64,000 nucleotides of DNA from JAWKWH01 sp041397625 (GCA_041397625.1 JAWKWH010000005.1:98625-162624); one strand, 5' to 3'; counted from the stretch's first letter, positions 1 to 8,401 are shown. Made by a program: numbers and translations. Notes: a model not told the origin generated them from the sequence alone.

Positions 1-168
1 GCCGGTATTGTTGTTGATCACCGTCAGCGCGCGCGCGCCATGGTCGATCAGCGCGTGGATCAGCTCGACCGGGCTTCCGGCCTCGCCGAAACCGCCGACC
101 ATCACAACCGCGCCGTCACCGATGTCGGCGATCGCATCGGCGGGATTGTCGCGGATTTTCTGCTTCAT
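1..168 (-). CDS. 3-oxoacid/glutaconate-type CoA-transferase, alpha subunit (partial, N-terminus only)
   Basis: The 56 visible N-terminal residues begin MKQKIRDNPADAIADIGDGA and continue VVMVGGFGEAGSPVELIHAL. The glycine-rich GGFG segment and the following P-x-x-L-I are typical of the alpha subunit of family I CoA-transferases (succinyl-CoA:3-ketoacid or 3-oxoadipate CoA-transferase), which move CoA from succinyl-CoA to a beta-keto acid. The start ATG at 168 has a GAGGTG ribosome site a few bases upstream. The gene runs off the left edge, so neither the catalytic beta subunit nor the substrate can be seen. It is separated from nagA by 140 bp. Confidence 0.85.
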   Translation of the reverse strand, partial: MKQKIRDNPADAIADIGDGAVVMVGGFGEAGSPVELIHALIDHGARALTVINNNTG

Positions 169-280
169 GCGTCACACCTCGTCCCCGGCGATATCGCCTG
201 GTCGATATCCGTCATCGTGCTTGCCTCCATGCCGGGCCCCTTGTGGTCAACCGGTATTGGGCGGCAAGTCAAGGTGTTTT

Positions 281-299
281 AGAGCAGTTCATCTTTAGC
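281..299. repeat. Solo copy of the MITE terminal repeat
   Basis: TAGAGCAGTTCATCTTTAG matches the 19-bp terminal repeat of the inserted element at 12237-12546 with one mismatch (A for G at position 7). No opposing copy is visible within the next few hundred bases, so this is probably a remnant or the end of a related element. The 169-308 spacer holds nothing else I recognise. Confidence 0.55.
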
Positions 300-308
300 T
301 GGTGTCGT

Positions 309-1475
309 TCAGTTTAACGCAACGCCGCCCTGCCAGATCTGTCCGACCCTGAACCGGTCGTCGAGATGGACGAAGTCCGCCCGCGCTCCGGGCCGCAAAT
401 GGCCGTGATGGTCCGCGCCGATGCACTCGGCCGGATAGGCCGTCGCCATCTTCAGAGCTTCTTCGATACCGACACCGACCTTGTCGACCATGAACGCAAC
501 GGCGCCTACCATGTCGAGATCGGCACCGGCAAGCGTACCGTCGGCGAGCGTCAGCCGGCCGTCCTTGCGATATATGGTGCGTCCGCCGAGCTTGAACGAG
601 GTAAGCTCCGAACCGGTCACCGCCATTGCATCGCTGACCAGGAATATTTTTCCCGGGCCGGTCTTGGCGGCAAGTGCGATCCGTATCGCGGCGACATCGA
701 CGTGATATCCGTCGGCGATCAGACCGGCATAAAGTTCGCCGGTCGTAAGCGCCGCGCCCACCATGCCCGGCTCGCGATGTGTGAGCGGGCTCATGGCATT
801 GAAGAGATGGGTGACGCAGCGCGCTCCGGCTCGCGCCGCTTCCCGCGCCGCGCCAAGCCCGGCATCCGTATGGCCGAGGCTGATCACCACACCGGCCCTT
901 GTCAGTACGGCAATCTGCGCCGGGGTTACGGATTCCGGCGCCACCGTCACCTTCAGATGCGGCAACAGTCCGGCCGCCGCCAACAGAAGCTCCAGGTCGT
1001 CATCCGTCATGGCACGTATCAGCGCCGGGTCGTGTGCGCCTTTGCGCGCCACCGAAAGATGCGGTCCCTCCAGATGCAGGCCGAGAAAGCCGGCAACGCG
1101 CTCATCGTTGGCGACGACGGCTGCTTCGACCGCCGCACGCACCTTTTCGGGCGTGTCGGTGATCAGCGTCGGCAGGATCGCCGTGGTTCCGAGTGCGGCG
1201 TGCGCCCGGCAAATCGCTTTGATGGTCTCGACCGAGGGATCGTCGTTGAGCATGCGGCCGCCGCCGCCATTGACCTGCAGATCGACAAAGCCCGGAACCA
1301 GCATGCCCGTATCGAGCCGGACGACCTCGCCGCCGGCCAGATCGGCGCGGCGCTCGATTTCTGCCGGTCCGACGATCTCCGCGACCATCCCGTCCTCGAC
1401 CACTACGGCGGCGTCCTTGCAAAACGCCTCCCCGTCGAAGATCCTGCCCGCCTTGACTATGGTCCGGCCGTTCAT
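309..1475 (-). CDS. nagA: N-acetylglucosamine-6-phosphate deacetylase
   Basis: This 388-residue amidohydrolase-superfamily enzyme removes acetate from GlcNAc-6-phosphate in the cytoplasm, giving glucosamine-6-phosphate. NagA signatures are visible in order: PGFVDLQVNGGGG near residue 60, HLEGPHLS around 130, SLGHTDA near 200, THLFNAMSP around 220 and VSDAM near 280, which carries the catalytic aspartate. The length is normal for the family. It is the last gene of the kinase-gntR-SIS-nagA operon and its start overlaps the SIS gene stop by 4 nt (ATGA), suggesting translational coupling. With the SIS enzyme it would feed amino sugars into fructose-6-phosphate. Confidence 0.95.
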   Translation of the reverse strand: MNGRTIVKAGRIFDGEAFCKDAAVVVEDGMVAEIVGPAEIERRADLAGGEVVRLDTGMLVPGFVDLQVNGGGGRMLNDDPSVETIKAICRAHAALGTTAILPTLITDTPEKVRAAVEAAVVANDERVAGFLGLHLEGPHLSVARKGAHDPALIRAMTDDDLELLLAAAGLLPHLKVTVAPESVTPAQIAVLTRAGVVISLGHTDAGLGAAREAARAGARCVTHLFNAMSPLTHREPGMVGAALTTGELYAGLIADGYHVDVAAIRIALAAKTGPGKIFLVSDAMAVTGSELTSFKLGGRTIYRKDGRLTLADGTLAGADLDMVGAVAFMVDKVGVGIEEALKMATAYPAECIGADHHGHLRPGARADFVHLDDRFRVGQIWQGGVALN

Positions 1476-2515
1476 ACCGTCTTGGTCACCTTGGCCAGAT
1501 GCGGCGGCTGATCCGGGTTCATTCCCCGCCGGCGCGCCAGTTCCTCGATGAAGGCGTAAAAGCTGACAATGGTCGACAGCGGATCGGTCAACGGGTGGCC
1601 GGTCGCCACCGTCGCAAGTTCATGGGTGCCTGAGAGCTTCTCGGCTGTCGTGTGGACGTCGGCGCCGCTGCTGACAAGCCGTTCGATCGCGCCGGCGGTC
1701 GCCTCGCGCGTTGCGTCGCGGCCGGCAAGCACCAGCACCGGAAAACCCTGGCCGACGATCGACACGGGCCCATGCATGACCTCGGCCGCGCTGTAGGATT
1801 CAGCGTGAATCTGGCAGGTCTCCTTGAACTTCAGCGCCACCTCGTTGGCGATCGAGTAGGTCGGGCCGCGGCCAAGCACGTAAAGCGAGTCCTCGTCTGC
1901 CATGCGCTCCAGCAGCCCATCCCAGCGGATCGACGTTGCCTCGGCGCACTGGCCCGGCAGCGCATGCATCGCATCGAGCAGCTCGCCGTCCTCGAGCCAG
2001 TGCGCCAAAAGCAGCAGGCCCGCCGCCAGAGAATTGACGAAGGTCTTGGTCGCAGCGACGCTTTTTTCCGGTCCCGCAGCAATGTCGAACGTGTAGTCGC
2101 AGACATTCGCCAGCGCCGAGCCGGTGTCGTTGGTGATCGCGATCGTCAGCGCGCCACCCAGCCGGCCCTGGCGTGCCGATTCGACGATATCGGGACTGCC
2201 GCCCGATTGCGAGATCGCGAGGCCGAGCGAATTGGCGAGCCGCAACTTGGCGCCATAGATCGACGCGACCGATGGTCCGAGCGATGCGACGGCAAGACCG
2301 GCATGAATCTCGATTGCATATTTCAGGTAGCTCGCGCAGTGGTCCGACGAACCGCGGGCAATGGTGGTGACGAAACTCGGTTCGAGCTGGCGCAGGCGCT
2401 CGGCAGCGCGCTCGATCTCGACCGAGCTTTCCTCGATCAACCGCTCCAGCGCCGCGGGGATTTGCCGGATTTCCCGCCACATCTGCGTCGGAGCGTCACG
2501 TGTTGGATCGTTCAT
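1472..2515 (-). CDS. SIS-domain glucosamine-6-phosphate deaminase/isomerase (NagB-II / GlmS-like)
   Basis: This 347-residue protein with two tandem SIS domains resembles the isomerase half of GlmS but has no N-terminal glutaminase domain. Sugar-phosphate-binding segments are seen at TIARGSSDH (about residue 50), AISQSGGSPD (about 100) and YVLGRGPTYSIANEVALKFKE (about 215-235). Such stand-alone proteins act as NagB-II glucosamine-6-phosphate deaminases and replace classical NagB, and no classical nagB is visible here. It overlaps nagA by 4 nt and its own start overlaps the upstream gntR stop, so the operon is tightly coupled. The exact sugar is inferred from nagA and murQ nearby. Confidence 0.88.
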   Translation of the reverse strand: MNDPTRDAPTQMWREIRQIPAALERLIEESSVEIERAAERLRQLEPSFVTTIARGSSDHCASYLKYAIEIHAGLAVASLGPSVASIYGAKLRLANSLGLAISQSGGSPDIVESARQGRLGGALTIAITNDTGSALANVCDYTFDIAAGPEKSVAATKTFVNSLAAGLLLLAHWLEDGELLDAMHALPGQCAEATSIRWDGLLERMADEDSLYVLGRGPTYSIANEVALKFKETCQIHAESYSAAEVMHGPVSIVGQGFPVLVLAGRDATREATAGAIERLVSSGADVHTTAEKLSGTHELATVATGHPLTDPLSTIVSFYAFIEELARRRGMNPDQPPHLAKVTKTV

Positions 2516-3282
2516 TTGGTAGCTCCGGGAATATCGAGCTCGGCGACGAACTCGTAGGCATCGCCGCGATAGCGCGACAGGGTGAACTCCACTACCTGAC
2601 CCGATGCCAGATAGGAGATGCGCTCAATGCTCAGGCCGGCGGCGTTTTCGCTGACTTGCAACAGTTCGGCATCCGCCGTGTTCAGGGTAACGGCGGTGAT
2701 GCGCTGGATCGCACGGACCGGTTTGAAGCCACGCGCATCGAGATATTCGTAAAGCGATCCCCCAACCTGCTCCGGTTCGGGTACATAGTCCGGCGACAGA
2801 GAGGCGCGCTCGATCGCCAGCGGCGTGTCATCGGCAAAGCGCAGCCGCGAAATCCGCGCCACCTTGTCGTGAGGTTTGAGTCCGAGCGTTATCGTCTCGT
2901 CCAGCGACGGCGCCACAAGACCCCGCTCCAGCCATTGCGAACGTACTTTTTTTCCTCGCAGCGCCATGTCTTCGCTGAAGGAGGTGAGCCTTGTCAGCGA
3001 CTGCTCGACCCGGTCGACCGCCGGCGATACCGAGGTGCCGGAACCCTGGCGCTGGACGAGGAGCCCGTTGCGCGCCAGATCCTGAACGGCCTTGCGTACG
3101 GTTATGCGTGACATGCCGCTGATTTCGGCCAGATCGCGTTCCGAGGGTAACGCCTCTCCGGGTTTGACGCTGCCGTTGCGGATCGCCTCCTCGATGTGTT
3201 CGCGCAACTGCACGTAGATCGGTCCCTTGCCCTTACGCACCCAGCTTGCCGCGCGCAGAGTGTCTGCAAGGGTGCCGCTCAC
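2512..3282 (-). CDS. GntR/HutC-family repressor of the amino-sugar regulon (NagQ/NagR-like)
   Basis: This 256-residue regulator has an N-terminal winged helix (GPIYVQLREHIEEAIRNGSV, then LPSERDLAEISGMSRITVRKA) and a C-terminal UTRA effector domain (PLAIERASLSPDYVPE, and LSRYRGDAYEF at the end). I place the start at GTG 3282 because it overlaps the kinase stop as GTGA; a longer frame would run far into the kinase gene. Family members in alphaproteobacteria sense GlcNAc-6-P or GlcN-6-P. The obvious target sites are the two TGGTAT direct repeats at 4179-4195 and 4311-4327, which would let it control both divergent operons. Confidence 0.88.
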   Translation of the reverse strand: MSGTLADTLRAASWVRKGKGPIYVQLREHIEEAIRNGSVKPGEALPSERDLAEISGMSRITVRKAVQDLARNGLLVQRQGSGTSVSPAVDRVEQSLTRLTSFSEDMALRGKKVRSQWLERGLVAPSLDETITLGLKPHDKVARISRLRFADDTPLAIERASLSPDYVPEPEQVGGSLYEYLDARGFKPVRAIQRITAVTLNTADAELLQVSENAAGLSIERISYLASGQVVEFTLSRYRGDAYEFVAELDIPGATK

Positions 3283-4169
3283 CGCGCATCTCCCGCCGGC
3301 GCAAATCGCTTCAAGGCCAGTGTCACTGCGCCGTCGACTGCTTCGCCCAGCGGTTCGACGAGGTTCTGCCGGTACGCTTCGCCGACCCAATCACGGTATT
3401 TCCGGCCGAGCCCGCCGAGAAAACAGAGCGGCAGATCGCGACCTGCCAGGATCGCATCCAGCATTTCCTCCACATCGCTCACGGCCTGCATGAGAATGCT
3501 GCGCGCCGCCGTGTCGTTCTGGCTGGAATATTCAAACACCATCGGCGCAAAAGTTCCGAACGCCGCCGGCCTGGCCGCATGAACGAATTCGACAATGGCC
3601 TGGGGGTCGTTGTCGAAATGTTTGAGCACGGCTTCCATAAGGGGCGTTTGCGCATGGACGCCGTCATGCACCAGCAATGCTTCCTGCAGGAGGCTGCGGC
3701 CGAGCCGCGCGCCGCTACCCAGATCGCCGACGATGAAGCCCCAGCCGCCGATCGAGCGAATGTGCCCCGCCGAGCGCGATATGAAAACCGAGCCGGTACC
3801 GATGATCGCCACTGCGCCGTCGGAGTCGCCAAGCGCGCCCTGCAGAGCGATCGCCGCGTCCGTTCCGATCGCGCAACTGCGAAACGGCAGCACAGCCGCG
3901 ATGCGCTCGCCAAAGTCGCCCACATTGGCTCCGGCGACGCCCAGAAAGGCATCTGAAGCGACCAGCGCGCACTCGTCCAGCCCGGCATCGTCGAGTGCCC
4001 GTCTGCATGCTTCGACGATGTTGTCACGCGCGCCTTCGAGGTTTGTCATGATGTTCGACGGGCCGGCCTTGCCCTGGCCCAGCCTGTTGCCGTCGGCGTC
4101 GCACACAACGGCACGGCAACCCGTTCCGCCGCCGTCAATGCCGAAAATTGGATGCGCAAGCTGGATCAT
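3279..4169 (-). CDS. BadF/BadG/BcrA/BcrD-type sugar kinase (GlcNAc / MurNAc kinase candidate)
   Basis: This 296-residue ASKHA-fold ATPase has the N-terminal phosphate-binding motif FGIDGGGTGCRAVV (residues about 8-21), GTGSVFIS near 115 and a GGWGFIVGDLGSGARLGR segment near 130. This is the family of eukaryotic GlcNAc kinase and of clostridial MurK. As first gene of the nagA operon and divergent from murQ, it most likely phosphorylates imported GlcNAc and/or MurNAc at position 6 using ATP. The start at ATG 4169 is fixed by the ATP-binding motif lying only a few residues in. Its predicted -10 ends about 7 nt upstream, so the transcript may be leaderless. Confidence 0.85.
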   Translation of the reverse strand: MIQLAHPIFGIDGGGTGCRAVVCDADGNRLGQGKAGPSNIMTNLEGARDNIVEACRRALDDAGLDECALVASDAFLGVAGANVGDFGERIAAVLPFRSCAIGTDAAIALQGALGDSDGAVAIIGTGSVFISRSAGHIRSIGGWGFIVGDLGSGARLGRSLLQEALLVHDGVHAQTPLMEAVLKHFDNDPQAIVEFVHAARPAAFGTFAPMVFEYSSQNDTAARSILMQAVSDVEEMLDAILAGRDLPLCFLGGLGRKYRDWVGEAYRQNLVEPLGEAVDGAVTLALKRFAPAGDAR

Positions 4170-4175
4170 TCCTTC

Positions 4176-4205
4176 ATAATACCATTTTGATACCAATAAC
4201 CAAGC
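4176..4205 (-). promoter_or_regulatory. Kinase-operon promoter with TGGTAT direct-repeat operator
   Basis: On the minus strand TGGTAT occurs twice, 11 bp apart (plus-strand ATACCA at 4179-4184 and 4190-4195). A candidate -35 TTGGTT and -10 TATTAT (4181-4176, 16-bp spacer) enclose the repeat, so a bound repressor would block RNA polymerase. Transcription would start at about 4170, essentially at the ATG. Confidence 0.6.
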
Positions 4206-4302
4206 GGTTTTTTCGAAAACTTCGCAATTCCACTAAATAACGGATATTACAGTATTTTATTTTCCAGACATGGTAAATAACTGCTTAACGGGTAATTACC
4301 TC

Positions 4303-4330
4303 TGGACAAATGGTATTAAAATGGTATTCT
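4303..4330 (+). promoter_or_regulatory. murQ-operon promoter with TGGTAT direct-repeat operator
   Basis: TGGTAT at 4311-4316 and 4322-4327 forms the same 11-bp-period direct repeat as on the divergent side, with nearly the same spacer (TAAAA here, CAAAA there). It sits inside a plausible promoter with -35 TGGACA 4303-4308, a 16-bp spacer and -10 TATTCT 4325-4330. A GGAGG ribosome site follows at 4340-4344. Confidence 0.6.
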
Positions 4331-4350
4331 ATGCGTCGTGGAGGATCACA

Positions 4351-5238
4351 ATGCCGGTATCGACAACCGAATCCGTCAACAGCAGGTCTGTGGGTCTCGA
4401 TACCCTTGCGCCGCGCAATATTCTGTCGATCCTGCTCGACGGTCATATCGCCGCTATCGGTACGGTTGAGAAGGCGCTCGCCGAGGTCGAGGCGGCAGCC
4501 GAAGCAATGGCGCGGACAGTTGAGGCCGACGGAACCATCGCCTACGCCGCCGCCGGCAGCTCCGCCCTGATGGCGATGGCCGACAGCCTGGAACTGCCCG
4601 GTACGTTCGGCATTCCCAGCGATCGCGTGCGCATCATGATCGCGGGCGGCGTATCCAGCCTGTCGGACCTGGTCGGCGGCACTGAAGACGATGCAGCGCA
4701 GGCCGCGCGCGATGTCGCCGGCATCGGCCCCGGCGACTGCATTATCTGCGTATCGGCAAGCGGCCGCACGCCCTACACCCTGGCCGCCCTGCGGGCGGCA
4801 TCGAAGGCCGGCGCCATGACCCTCGCCATCGCCAACAATCCCGGCGCACCCCTTCTCGACGAAGCGGAAATCGCCATTCTGTTGTCGACGCCGCCGGAAA
4901 TCGTCGCCGGTTCGACCAGGCTTGGCGCTGCAACGGCACAAAAGGCGGCGCTGAACATGATGTCGACGCTGATGGCGGTGCGGCTGGGCCATATCCATGA
5001 TGGCCACATGATCAACCTGCGCGCCGATAACGACAAACTGCGCCGACGGGCGCGAAGGATCGTAAGCGAGCTGGGCGGCTGCGACGAGGATACTTCCGGC
5101 CGGATGCTTGAACAGTCCGGCGGTTCGGTCAAGCATGCAATCCTGCTCGCCATCGGCGTGCCCGACATGGACAGGGCGGGCGAACTGCTTGCGCACAACC
5201 AGGGAAATTTGCGCCGGGCGCTTGCATCGCTTGCATAA
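4351..5238 (+). CDS. murQ: N-acetylmuramic acid 6-phosphate etherase
   Basis: This 295-residue SIS-fold enzyme cleaves the lactyl ether of MurNAc-6-phosphate to give GlcNAc-6-phosphate and D-lactate. The MurQ signatures ELPGTFGIPSDRVRIMIAGG (about residues 80-99), VSASGRTPYTLAAL (about 135-148) and STRLGAATAQKAALNMMST (about 190-208) are all present. The ATG at 4351 follows GGAGG at 4340-4344. It leads the importer operon, so the importer probably supplies MurNAc or a MurNAc-containing compound, whose etherase product then goes to nagA across the divergent promoter. Confidence 0.93.
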   Translation: MPVSTTESVNSRSVGLDTLAPRNILSILLDGHIAAIGTVEKALAEVEAAAEAMARTVEADGTIAYAAAGSSALMAMADSLELPGTFGIPSDRVRIMIAGGVSSLSDLVGGTEDDAAQAARDVAGIGPGDCIICVSASGRTPYTLAALRAASKAGAMTLAIANNPGAPLLDEAEIAILLSTPPEIVAGSTRLGAATAQKAALNMMSTLMAVRLGHIHDGHMINLRADNDKLRRRARRIVSELGGCDEDTSGRMLEQSGGSVKHAILLAIGVPDMDRAGELLAHNQGNLRRALASLA

Positions 5239-5256
5239 CGGCATTTGACTTCAATC

Positions 5257-5271
5257 ACGCCCGAGGGGCGT
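5257..5271 (+). other. Small hairpin between murQ and the binding-protein gene
   Basis: ACGCCC-GAG-GGGCGT forms a 6-bp perfect stem 16 nt upstream of the next ATG. There is no T-run, so it is not an obvious terminator. It may limit read-through or stabilise the downstream mRNA. Confidence 0.4.
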
Positions 5272-5287
5272 AAACAGGGAGAAGACC

Positions 5288-6544
5288 ATGAAGAATTCCG
5301 CAATCATGCTGACACTGCTCGGCTCGACCATTCTCGCGGCCGGCAGCGCATCCGCCCAGGATGTTACGCTTACCATCGAGAGCTGGCGCAACGACGATCT
5401 AGCCATCTGGCAGGAGAAGATCATTCCGGCCTTCGAGGCCAACCATCCCGGCATCAAGGTGCAGTTCACCCCATCCGCGCCGGCCGAATACAATGCGGCG
5501 CTGAACTCCAAGCTCGAGGCCGGTTCGGCCGGTGATCTCATCTCCTGCCGGCCTTTCGACGCCTCGCTTGCGCTCTACAAAGCCGGCCATCTGTCCGATC
5601 TTTCCGGTCTGGGCGCGATGGCCAACTTTTCCGACGTTGCGAAATCGGCCTGGCAGACCGACGACGGTTCGGCCACCTTCTGCGTACCGGTGGCATCCGT
5701 GATCCACGGTTTCATCTACAATAAGGATGCCTTTGCCGAACTCGGCCTCGAAGTGCCGGCCACGGTCGACGAGTTCTTCGCTGCGCTCGACAAGATCAAG
5801 GAAGACGGTACCTATGTTCCCATGGCGATGGGCACCAACGACCAGTGGGAAGCCGCGACCATGGGCTACCAGAATATCGGACCCAACTACTGGAAAGGTG
5901 AGGAAGGCCGCCTGGCGCTGATCAAGGGCGAGCAGAAACTCACCGACGATGACTGGGTCGAGCCCTATCGTGTTCTTGCCCGGTGGAAGGATTATCTGGG
6001 CGACGGCTTCGAGGCCCAGACCTATCCCGACAGCCAGAACATGTTCACGCTCGGTCGCGCGGCAATCTACCCCGCCGGATCGTGGGAGATCAGCGGATTC
6101 AACACCCAGGCCGATTTCGAGATGGGCGCATTCCCGCCGCCGGTCGCCAACGCCGGCGACGATTGCTACATTTCCGATCATACCGATATCGCCATCGGCA
6201 TGAATGCCAAGACCGCCAATCCCGATGCAGCCAGGACGTTCCTGGAATGGGTCGGCTCGACGGAATTTGCCTCGCTCTACGCCAACGCGCTGCCGGGCTT
6301 CTTCTCGTTGAACTCCACGGCGGTGGAGATGGCCGATCCGCTGGCCCAGGAATTCGTCGGCTGGCGCGGCAAGTGCAAGTCGACCATCCGCTCGACTTAC
6401 CAGATCCTGTCGCGCGGCACGCCGAACCTGGAAAACGAGACCTGGAACGCCTCGGCCAACGTGATCAAGGGTACCGAGACGCCGGAAGACGCCGGCAAGC
6501 GCCTGCAGGACGGGCTTGCCTCCTGGTACGACCCGCAGAAGTAG
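5288..6544 (+). CDS. Sugar ABC transporter substrate-binding protein (family 1)
   Basis: This 418-residue periplasmic protein has a Sec signal peptide (MKNSAIMLTLLGSTILAAGS, cleavage about after ASA-Q at residue 24). The mature protein begins DVTLTIESWRNDDLAIWQEK, the usual family-1 sugar-binding start, and IYPAGSWEISGF near residue 260 is a typical lobe-2 motif. The start has a GGGAGAAG ribosome site. Its position after murQ and before two MalFG-type permeases and a MalK-type ATPase indicates uptake of GlcNAc, MurNAc or a related aminosugar. The precise ligand cannot be read from sequence. Confidence 0.9.
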   Translation: MKNSAIMLTLLGSTILAAGSASAQDVTLTIESWRNDDLAIWQEKIIPAFEANHPGIKVQFTPSAPAEYNAALNSKLEAGSAGDLISCRPFDASLALYKAGHLSDLSGLGAMANFSDVAKSAWQTDDGSATFCVPVASVIHGFIYNKDAFAELGLEVPATVDEFFAALDKIKEDGTYVPMAMGTNDQWEAATMGYQNIGPNYWKGEEGRLALIKGEQKLTDDDWVEPYRVLARWKDYLGDGFEAQTYPDSQNMFTLGRAAIYPAGSWEISGFNTQADFEMGAFPPPVANAGDDCYISDHTDIAIGMNAKTANPDAARTFLEWVGSTEFASLYANALPGFFSLNSTAVEMADPLAQEFVGWRGKCKSTIRSTYQILSRGTPNLENETWNASANVIKGTETPEDAGKRLQDGLASWYDPQK

Positions 6545-6557
6545 TCAGAAGCCATCA

Positions 6558-6586
6558 TTGCGGGCCGGATGAGCTCCGGCCCGCAA
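6558..6586 (+). other. Strong intercistronic hairpin after the binding-protein gene
   Basis: TTGCGGGCCGGA (6558-6569) pairs perfectly over 12 bp with TCCGGCCCGCAA (6575-6586) around a 5-nt loop, and no T-run follows. Such stems after binding-protein genes protect the upstream mRNA from 3' exonucleases and lower permease expression, which fits the stoichiometry of ABC importers. Confidence 0.7.
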
Positions 6587-6621
6587 CAGACGCCCAAGCG
6601 CGTTGGGAGGGAGAGAAGGTT

Positions 6622-7548
6622 ATGGATCAAGTCGGCTACAAGCGACCGCCAAGATGGCACATCGGGGTGTTTCTGGCACCCGCGGTGGTCATCTACACCG
6701 CAATCATGATCCTGCCGTTGTTCGGCACGCTGCAACTTGCCCTCTTCAAGACGATCGAAAACCAGCAGGTCTTCGCCGGGCTTGAGAATTTCCGAACGCT
6801 GTTCGGCGACCCGCGCTGGGCCGAAAGCTTCTGGAACGCGCTCAGGAACAACACCTGGTTCTTCATCGTGCACATGCTGGTGCAGAACCCGATCGGCATC
6901 GTGCTGGCGGCATTGCTTTCGAGCCCCCGCCTGCGCATGGCCGTCTTTTATCGCACCGCGATCTTCATCCCGACAATCCTGTCCTTCGTCATCGTCGGCT
7001 TTGCCTGGAAACTGATCCTGAGCCCGCTCTGGGGTATTGCGCCCGGCCTGCTCGACGCCGTCGGCCTCAAGAGCCTCTATGCGCCCTGGCTCGGCAAGGA
7101 AGAATATGCGTTGACGACGCTCAGTCTGATTTCCGTTTGGCAGTTCGTCGGCATTCCGATGATGCTGATATACGCGGCGCTGCTGTCCATACCCGACGAG
7201 ATACTGGAGGCAGCCGAATGCGACGGCGTTACCGGCATGGCGCAGTTCTGGAAAATCAAGCTACCGTTGATCCTGCCCTCGATCGGTATCATCTCGGTGT
7301 TGACGTTCGTCGGCAATTTCAACGCCTTCGACCTGATCTACGCTTCGCAAGGCGCGTTGGCGGGACCCGACTTCGCCACCGACGTGCTTGGTACATTCCT
7401 TTACCGCACCTTCTTCGGCTTCCAGCTCCAACTGGGCGATCCCAACATGGGCTCGGCGATTGCCACGGCCATGTTCCTGATCATCCTGGCAGGCGTGTGC
7501 GTCTATCTGTTCGGCATTCAGACGCGGCTTCGCCGCTACCAGTTCTAG
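6622..7548 (+). CDS. Sugar ABC transporter permease (MalF/UgpA type)
   Basis: This 308-residue inner-membrane protein begins MDQVGYKRPPRWHIGVFLAP and has about six hydrophobic segments. The EAA loop that contacts the ATPase is visible as EAAECDGVTGMAQFWKIKLP around residues 210-230. The ATG at 6622 follows a GGGAGGGAGAGAAGG ribosome site. An open frame continues upstream through the binding-protein gene in another phase but is not coding. It pairs with the 7559-8401 permease and the 8503-9507 ATPase to form the importer of this amino-sugar operon. Confidence 0.9.
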   Translation: MDQVGYKRPPRWHIGVFLAPAVVIYTAIMILPLFGTLQLALFKTIENQQVFAGLENFRTLFGDPRWAESFWNALRNNTWFFIVHMLVQNPIGIVLAALLSSPRLRMAVFYRTAIFIPTILSFVIVGFAWKLILSPLWGIAPGLLDAVGLKSLYAPWLGKEEYALTTLSLISVWQFVGIPMMLIYAALLSIPDEILEAAECDGVTGMAQFWKIKLPLILPSIGIISVLTFVGNFNAFDLIYASQGALAGPDFATDVLGTFLYRTFFGFQLQLGDPNMGSAIATAMFLIILAGVCVYLFGIQTRLRRYQF

Positions 7549-7558
7549 GAGCGGAGCG

Positions 7559-8401
7559 ATGATGAATTCAGCACGCCACTCTGTCGGACGATCCATTGCC
7601 GCCCATGCGGTACTGGCGACCTACACGATTATCGCCCTGTTTCCGGTCTTCGTGATCATCATCAACTCGTTCAAGGCACGAAAGGCGATCTTCCGCTCGC
7701 CCCTTCAACTGCCCGACGCCGAGAGCTTCAGCCTGATCGGCTACCAGACCGTTCTGAAGCAGGGGGATTTCTTCCTCTATTTCCAGAACAGTCTGATCGT
7801 CACCGTCGTCTCGCTGGCGCTGGTGCTGCTGTTCGGTGCCATGGCAGCATTCGCCCTGTCGGAGTACCGCTTCCGCGGCAATTCGCTGATGGGCCTCTAT
7901 CTCGCGCTCGGCATCATGATCCCGATCCGCCTCGGCACGGTCGCCATTCTGCAGCTGATGGTGGCAAGCGGTCTGGTCAATACGCTGACGGCGCTGATCC
8001 TCGTCTACACCGCGCAGGGCCTGCCGCTTGCCATCTTCATCCTGTCGGAGTTCATGCGCGGCATTTCGGATGACCTGAAGAACGCCGGCCGGATCGACGG
8101 GCTCAGCGAATACCGTATTTTCTTCCGCCTTGTCCTGCCACTGGTACGGCCGGCCATGGCGACGGTCGCCGTGTTCACCATGATCCCGATATGGAACGAT
8201 CTGTGGTTCCCGCTGATCCTGGCGCCAGCCGAGCATACCAAGACCATCACGCTCGGCGCCCAGGTCTTCATCGGCCAGTTCGTCACCAACTGGAACGCCG
8301 TACTCTCGGCGCTGTCGTTGGCGATCCTGCCCGTGCTTGTCCTCTATCTGATCTTCTCGCGTCAATTGATCCGCGGCATCACCGCCGGAGCGGTCAAGTG
8401 A
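7559..8401 (+). CDS. Sugar ABC transporter permease (MalG/UgpE type)
   Basis: This 280-residue membrane protein begins MMNSARHSVGRSIAAHAVLA and has six predicted transmembrane segments. Its EAA-type loop is at DLKNAGRIDGLSEYRIFFRL (about residues 180-199). It starts 10 bp after the partner permease. The family's typical C-terminal pattern is present (IPIWNDLWFPLIL near residue 215 and FSRQLIRGITAGAVK at the end). It forms the heterodimeric channel with the upstream permease. Confidence 0.9.
   Translation: MMNSARHSVGRSIAAHAVLATYTIIALFPVFVIIINSFKARKAIFRSPLQLPDAESFSLIGYQTVLKQGDFFLYFQNSLIVTVVSLALVLLFGAMAAFALSEYRFRGNSLMGLYLALGIMIPIRLGTVAILQLMVASGLVNTLTALILVYTAQGLPLAIFILSEFMRGISDDLKNAGRIDGLSEYRIFFRLVLPLVRPAMATVAVFTMIPIWNDLWFPLILAPAEHTKTITLGAQVFIGQFVTNWNAVLSALSLAILPVLVLYLIFSRQLIRGITAGAVK

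Noticed and set aside
366..1511. 381-codon frame antisense to nagA
   Set aside because: It lies wholly opposite a gene with clear NagA motifs, and its translation is Arg/Gly/His-rich, typical of GC-rich shadow frames.
5983..6621. Upstream extension of the first sugar permease through the binding-protein gene
   Set aside because: The stretch overlaps a gene with strong motifs in another phase; the proper start at 6622 has its own ribosome site.
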